A stretch of DNA of 9,201 bases from DAONLM01 sp035406685 (GTDB lineage Bacteria > Spirochaetota > GWE2-31-10 > MWDO01): NCBI GenBank assembly GCA_035406685.1, contig DAONLM010000115.1, forward strand, positions 1 to 9,201, read 5' to 3'. How positions within the stretch are numbered: the first letter of the stretch is position 1; each line of letters starts with the position of its first letter. Below are positions 5,284-9,201 of this stretch, in pieces. The notes beneath the pieces were generated by a model. The model saw nothing but the letters and a program-made list of their open reading frames with translations, had not been told where the DNA came from and did no database searches. Both the position numbers and the translations under genes were made by a program.

Positions 5284-6302
5284 GAATAGGGATTGATGTT
5301 GACTCTGGTGAAAGACCATTCTATGAACTTGTTTCTGGCGCATTGGAGTCACTTGAAAAATATAAAGATATTTCAATATATTTTATAGGTAGATCAGATA
5401 GAATAAGAGAATATTTCCCTCAAATAGAAAATAGTGATAAAATTTTTTTAGTTGATGCTAAAGAAATTGTATATATGGACGAAAGTCCGGTAATTGCTCT
5501 CAAAAAGAAAAGAGATGCAACAGTATTTATTGGTTGCAGAATGATAAAAGATGGCTCACTTGATTTTTTCTTTTCCCCAGGAAATACTGGTGCAACTGTT
5601 GCAAGTAGTATCCTTACCCTTGGAATGATAAATCATATAAAAAGGCCTGCTCTTGCTACATTTTTCCCAAGACTTACAGAATATGAGACAATGTTATTGG
5701 ATATTGGAGCAAATCCAGAGGCAACAGAGGAAAATTTATATCAAAATGCCATATTAGGACTCGCATATTATACAATTATCTGGGATAAAGAATCTCCTAC
5801 CATAGGGCTTTTAAACATAGGTTCTGAATACAGTAAAGGGGATAAGAATGTCAAAAAAGCATTTGACTTATTAAAGAATAATCCCTTTTTTATTGGAAAT
5901 GTAGAAGGATACAATATATTTAATGGAAGTGTTGACATAGTTGTTTGTGATGGTTTTACAGGTAACTCAATGTTAAAATTTGCAGAGGCAATGAAAGATT
6001 ATTTTCTTTCGGTATTAAAAGACTCTTTTCTTTCAACAGAGAAAATTAAGAATAAATTTTTAAGTTATGCTTTAAATATATTTGGATTCATTGACGAACA
6101 GAAGAAAAATCTTTATGATAAAATATTGCCAAGATTTTATGGCGCTGCTCCAGTATTAGGTGTTAAAGGTGGAGTACTTGTAGGTCATGGTATGTGTGGT
6201 AGCAAGGATATTAAGAATGCAATTGATCTTGCATATTTTCTTTATGAAAAAAAATATTTACAACAAATGAACAATCTTGTAAATATATTGTTTAAAAAAT
6301 AG
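5280..6302 (+). CDS. plsX: Phosphate acyltransferase PlsX
   Basis: PlsX makes acyl-phosphate from acyl-ACP and inorganic phosphate, feeding PlsY for the first acylation of glycerol-3-phosphate at the membrane. The 340-residue length is normal. Family landmarks are SPGNTGA (99-105), LLDIGAN (139-145), LLNIG (177-181), NVEGYNIF, the CDGFTGN block (223-229), and near the C-terminus GAAPVLGVKGG with VGHG. The start is a TTG at 5280 giving MRIGIDVD, since PlsX proteins begin MRIA.D. It shares 4 bp with the rpmF stop, implying translational coupling. The N-terminal motif is unusual: DVDSGERP replaces the common DAMGGDHAP. The gene is followed by an FHA gene, not by the frequent fabH. Confidence 0.96.
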   Translation: MRIGIDVDSGERPFYELVSGALESLEKYKDISIYFIGRSDRIREYFPQIENSDKIFLVDAKEIVYMDESPVIALKKKRDATVFIGCRMIKDGSLDFFFSPGNTGATVASSILTLGMINHIKRPALATFFPRLTEYETMLLDIGANPEATEENLYQNAILGLAYYTIIWDKESPTIGLLNIGSEYSKGDKNVKKAFDLLKNNPFFIGNVEGYNIFNGSVDIVVCDGFTGNSMLKFAEAMKDYFLSVLKDSFLSTEKIKNKFLSYALNIFGFIDEQKKNLYDKILPRFYGAAPVLGVKGGVLVGHGMCGSKDIKNAIDLAYFLYEKKYLQQMNNLVNILFKK

Positions 6303-6310
6303 GATTTTTT

Positions 6311-6730
6311 ATGAAGTGCTACAATTGTGGTTCAATTATTCCAGATGATTCTAAAAGTTGTCCAGAATGCAATGTAATTATTAATAGACTCAAAATAGAA
6401 GAGAATGAAATTGATTCTGGAAATGCCTCTCTTATTTTAAATAATGGAACATCTTTTAAATTAGAAAAAAATATAAAAGAGATTAGCATAGGAAGATCTG
6501 ATTTTAGCACAACTCCTACAATTGATATTGGTCCTTATGATACAGGTCCTTATATCTCAAGGATACATGGCATATTTTTATGGGAAGAAGATTCACTTTA
6601 TTATATAGATAAAAGCAAGAATGGAACATTCTTAAACAATGTAAGACTAAAAAAAGATGAAAAAGTCAAATTGAAAAATGGCGATAAGATAAAATTTGTT
6701 GATATTGAGGCTGAAATTTGCATAAAATAA
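6311..6730 (+). CDS. Zinc-ribbon and FHA domain protein
   Basis: This 139-residue cytoplasmic protein has two parts. Residues 3-20 are a zinc ribbon (C3, C6, C17, C20: CYNCG and CPEC). Residues about 38-137 form a forkhead-associated (FHA) domain, with GRS at 61-63, SRIHG at 83-87 and NGTFLN from 104, the residues that contact phosphothreonine in this family. FHA domains read Ser/Thr kinase output, but no kinase or phosphatase is in the window. The partner is unknown. AGGA (6301-6304), overlapping the plsX stop, is the ribosome binding site, and the gene starts 8 nt after plsX. Its last 13 bases overlap the next gene. Confidence 0.92.
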   Translation: MKCYNCGSIIPDDSKSCPECNVIINRLKIEENEIDSGNASLILNNGTSFKLEKNIKEISIGRSDFSTTPTIDIGPYDTGPYISRIHGIFLWEEDSLYYIDKSKNGTFLNNVRLKKDEKVKLKNGDKIKFVDIEAEICIK

Positions 6731-8418
6731 AAAATATATTTATTTTATTTCTTTTAAATCTTTTATTTTATCTTCATTCTGAAGAATTAAGTCTTAATTT
6801 TAAAAATATAATTAATATAGATGAATTGAATCAAAAATTAATAGAACTCGATCTTACAAATATAAGTTATAATAAATATTTTGAATTATTTGTGATTGTC
6901 TCTGAAGATTATCCAAAATTGGGAGAATATAAAGTCTGGTTTAATGATCTTGAAAGAAAAGTAGAAGAAGACCTTTTAAAAGAATTTAATACAACAGATA
7001 TAAATAAACTCTCGGTTGAAAAACAGAAAAAATTTGCTGAAGAACTTCTCTTGTTTATTCATAATTATTCTTTATCAAACTATGATGAGATGTCTTCAAG
7101 AATTTCTGATATAATAGAAAATAAAAAATTTAATTGTGTATCATCTTCAATATTATATACCATATTTCTTTTAAAATATAATTTTAAGCCAATCGCAATT
7201 GAGACAAAAGATCATGTTTTTATAGAGATAAAATTTGCGGATGAAGATATTGATGTAGAAACGACAAACAAAATTGGATTTAATCCAGGGGAAAAAAAGG
7301 ATGTTCTTGATAGTTTTGGTAAAATAACTGGCTTTACATATGTCCCAAAAAAGAATTATTTGGAAAGAAAAGAAAGATCTTTAAAAAGACTTTTATTAAT
7401 TGTATATCATAATCTTACTAATTACTATTTTAAAAAAGGGGATAGTGTTAAGGCAGCAAATCTTTCTTATATTATTTATAAAGGTATGAATGATAAAGAG
7501 AGTTATGATGGTTTTATTACCTATTTTAGTAATCATATTATTTTTTTATCAAATAAAAAGGATTATGATACAATATTTAATGATATAAATTCATTTCTTT
7601 CACACTTTGGACTTGAAGAAAAAATTGTTAATTTAAGATATGAAATAATTGGAAAATTTATAAATGAGTTTAATGATTTTAAAAATTATGAAAAAATAGA
7701 AAAATTTTTACTCGAACAAAAAAATTTATTTGTTAAAGACAAAACAATAAATGAAAAAAAATTTTTAGAAATTTATTCATATTTTGTGTATAAAGTAACA
7801 AATCATCTTAGCAAAAATAAAAATTTTAATGAAGCATTTGATCTTATAAAAAGAGCAAAGAGGTATTTTAATAATCCAGAATTTGAAAAAATTTTTAACA
7901 ATATTCTTGTTGAAATAATAAATAATTATACTAAAAAAAATGATTTTGACTATCTTGAAAATATTATAGTAAAATTAAAGGGGGATTTCCCGGAATATAT
8001 TAATACAATTAGAATTTTTGAAAAGAGTAATATTTTAGCAAAGATCAATAAACTAACCATAGATAAAAAATTTGAAGAGGCTTTTAAAGAGATAGAGAGA
8101 GTTTATAATGATTATAAAGATGATAATGATTTTGAAAGTATTCATATTAATCTTTATGTAAAATATATTCAAAATTTTTATGATAACAATGATATTGAAA
8201 ATGTGATAAAATATTCTGATATTGCCTTGAATATTTTTAGAAATAATAAGATAATTTTAAATAATTATAGAGCTTATCTTATAAATTTTATAATTAAACA
8301 AGTTAATGCTAAAAATTTTAAAGATGCTAGACAATATTTAAACATTGCACTAAGTAAATTTTCTGATGAAAACATATTAAAAGATCTTGATAGAAAATTA
8401 AAAGAGTTAAATTATTAA
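6718..8418 (+). CDS. Exported transglutaminase-like protein with helical repeats
   Basis: The 566-residue product starts with a signal peptide (HKIKNIFILFLLNLLFYLHS). A papain-like transglutaminase core is suggested by FNCVSSSILYTIFLL (Cys140), DHVFIEI (His166) and IDVETT (Asp179), a plausible Cys-His-Asp triad in the right order and spacing. GFNPG follows, as in transglutaminase-like proteins with a DVETT signature. Residues about 230-560 are helical repeats rich in N, K, Y and F, with TPR-like periods (for example NFNEAFDLIKRAKRYF and KKFEEAFKEIERVY). It is probably periplasmic or lipid-surface associated; whether it cuts or cross-links is unknown. No ATG is available near the start. TTG 6718 is chosen because the signal peptide follows at once and TGAGG (6706-6710) precedes it. 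It overlaps the FHA gene by 13 bp. Confidence 0.82.
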   Translation: MHKIKNIFILFLLNLLFYLHSEELSLNFKNIINIDELNQKLIELDLTNISYNKYFELFVIVSEDYPKLGEYKVWFNDLERKVEEDLLKEFNTTDINKLSVEKQKKFAEELLLFIHNYSLSNYDEMSSRISDIIENKKFNCVSSSILYTIFLLKYNFKPIAIETKDHVFIEIKFADEDIDVETTNKIGFNPGEKKDVLDSFGKITGFTYVPKKNYLERKERSLKRLLLIVYHNLTNYYFKKGDSVKAANLSYIIYKGMNDKESYDGFITYFSNHIIFLSNKKDYDTIFNDINSFLSHFGLEEKIVNLRYEIIGKFINEFNDFKNYEKIEKFLLEQKNLFVKDKTINEKKFLEIYSYFVYKVTNHLSKNKNFNEAFDLIKRAKRYFNNPEFEKIFNNILVEIINNYTKKNDFDYLENIIVKLKGDFPEYINTIRIFEKSNILAKINKLTIDKKFEEAFKEIERVYNDYKDDNDFESIHINLYVKYIQNFYDNNDIENVIKYSDIALNIFRNNKIILNNYRAYLINFIIKQVNAKNFKDARQYLNIALSKFSDENILKDLDRKLKELNY

Positions 8419-8419
8419 G

Positions 8420-9025
8420 ATGATTAAAATTTTGAAGAATATAAAGATAGATATCCCATTTAAAGAGATCTATATAAGACTTGGGTTTAACTTTCATTCT
8501 ACACAAATAAATCAGAAAGAGAAAGAAAAAATCGATAATCTTATTAAAATTGCATCATCCTATTGTGAACTATCAGCGATCTGGAAAATAGAAAATATAA
8601 TTATAGAAAATAAAAAAGTGATTTTAGAAAAAGCAATTTTTGAAAGTGAAAAACTCGCAAAATTTCTTGATAATTGCAAGGAAGTAATAATACTTGCAAC
8701 AACTGCTGGAGAAAAGATAATAGAATATAGGGACAGACTAATGAAAGAAGAGGATATGGTTAATGCGACAATTGTGGATGCCACTGGTTCTGAAATGGTG
8801 GAAGCATATACAGATTATGTGCATAGCCTTATTCAGAAAGAGATTGCAAAAAAAGGGAAGAATTTAACAAAAAATAGATTCAGCCCTGGCTATGGAGATC
8901 TATCTCTAAATTGTCAAAAGAGCATAGATAATATTTTAAATCTTTCGCAAATTAATGTAAAAGTTCTTGAAAATTTTATTCTTTATCCTGAAAAATCAAT
9001 AACCGCATTTATTGGGATTTATTAA
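8420..9025 (+). CDS. Stand-alone MetH activation-domain-like protein
   Basis: This 201-residue protein resembles the C-terminal activation domain of B12-dependent methionine synthase, which binds S-adenosylmethionine to re-methylate oxidised cobalamin. The key evidence is RFSPGYGD (153-160), containing the R-x3-GY motif that binds AdoMet in MetH, then LSLNCQKSI and YPEKSITAFIGI near the C-terminus, a typical domain ending. VDATGSEMVEAYTDYVH also fits. There is no corrinoid-binding or methyltransferase domain. Separate activation-domain proteins are known where MetH is split (Thermotoga TM0268/TM0269), so a short MetH elsewhere is likely. Activation of another corrinoid protein is the alternative. 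The ATG lies 1 nt after the preceding TAA; the ribosome site is weak, implying coupling. Confidence 0.87.
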   Translation: MIKILKNIKIDIPFKEIYIRLGFNFHSTQINQKEKEKIDNLIKIASSYCELSAIWKIENIIIENKKVILEKAIFESEKLAKFLDNCKEVIILATTAGEKIIEYRDRLMKEEDMVNATIVDATGSEMVEAYTDYVHSLIQKEIAKKGKNLTKNRFSPGYGDLSLNCQKSIDNILNLSQINVKVLENFILYPEKSITAFIGIY

Positions 9026-9032
9026 TTTTTGA

Positions 9033-9044
9033 TATTTGCAAATA
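9033..9044. other. 12-bp perfect palindrome after the operon
   Basis: TATTTGCAAATA is a perfect palindrome 7 bp after the last stop codon. It has no loop or T-tract, so it is a poor terminator and more like a protein-binding site or chance. From 9045 to 9172 the sequence is A/T-rich, with no supported gene and no clear terminator. Confidence 0.3.
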
Positions 9045-9172
9045 CAAAATATAATTTATAATTTTTTTACTGAATTTTTAAAAAAATAAAATTTATGAAT
9101 ATAAAGAATAATTTTTTTGAGACGGGTGCGATTTTATCTGTAGGAAAAAATTTTTTATTTTTTTTCTAAAAG

Positions 9173-9201
9173 TTGTAAAGGATTTTCTTAAAAATTTTGT
9201 G
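9173..9201 (+). repeat. Second copy of the 29-nt block, cut by the window edge
   Basis: The last 29 bases begin TTGTAAAGGATTTTCTTAAA and match the minus strand of 4864-4892 at 28 of 29 positions. The match reaches the window end, so it may extend further. Because the first copy lies just upstream of the ribbon-helix-helix gene, a plus-strand gene sharing that promoter or operator may begin 45 or more bases beyond the window. Confidence 0.65.

Noticed and set aside
9036..9062. TTGCAA and TATAAT as a promoter for a gene to the right
   Set aside because: The spacing is 15 bp or 8 bp depending on the TATAAT chosen, and such hexamers are common in this base composition.
9143..9166. A-tract/T-tract (GGAAAAAATTTTTT and a following T-run) as operon terminator
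   Set aside because: There is no GC-rich stem, and an A/T-only hairpin is weak. It lies about 120 bp beyond the stop codon, so it is left unassigned.
9095..9169. Possible 24-codon ORF (MNIKNNFFETGAILSVGKN...)
   Set aside because: It has no ribosome binding site, ends in a poly-phenylalanine run caused by a T-tract, and is too short to support.

Overview
The window is strongly A+T-rich (about three quarters by eye). It fits a diderm bacterium, because four of its genes look like exported outer-membrane beta-barrel proteins. The rpmF-plsX pair is ordinary bacterial housekeeping. The sequence does not fix the phylum; a spirochaete or another AT-rich, possibly anaerobic lineage is a guess.

Left part, minus strand (1-4083). 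The first 216 bases hold the decayed 3' end of an insertion sequence: four TGTCA-type repeats and a 34-codon transposase C-terminus. Next is an imperfect long-armed inverted repeat (234-362). Four tandem paralogous genes follow (379-4083), read right to left. Spacers of 33-35 bp separate them and there is one clear ribosome binding and promoter region at the upstream end. The proteins share a signal peptide, a nearly invariant mature N-terminus and a conserved beta-rich C-terminus, and differ in the middle. They are mosaics of each other, with a 101-bp stretch identical between copies two and four, which suggests recombination or gene conversion.

Middle (4084-5097). A minus-strand gene encodes a putative regulator with two ribbon-helix-helix-like motifs in one chain. 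Its last third may be a frame-displaced tail. Upstream, a 29-nt block recurs in inverted orientation (28/29) at the right edge of the window, and TTTAAGAAAA repeats look operator-like. A good sigma-70-type promoter (TTGACT, 17 bp, TATTAT) drives the plus-strand operon.

Right part, plus strand (5098-9025). A compact operon has overlapping or nearly touching genes: rpmF (ribosomal protein bL32), plsX (phosphate acyltransferase), a zinc-ribbon plus FHA protein, an exported transglutaminase-like protein with a helical-repeat C-terminus, and a stand-alone homologue of the methionine synthase (MetH) activation domain. The first two serve translation and membrane lipid synthesis, the FHA protein suggests phosphothreonine signalling, and the last suggests corrinoid-dependent methionine metabolism. 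Whether these roles are linked beyond co-transcription cannot be told here. The final 176 bases hold no convincing gene.
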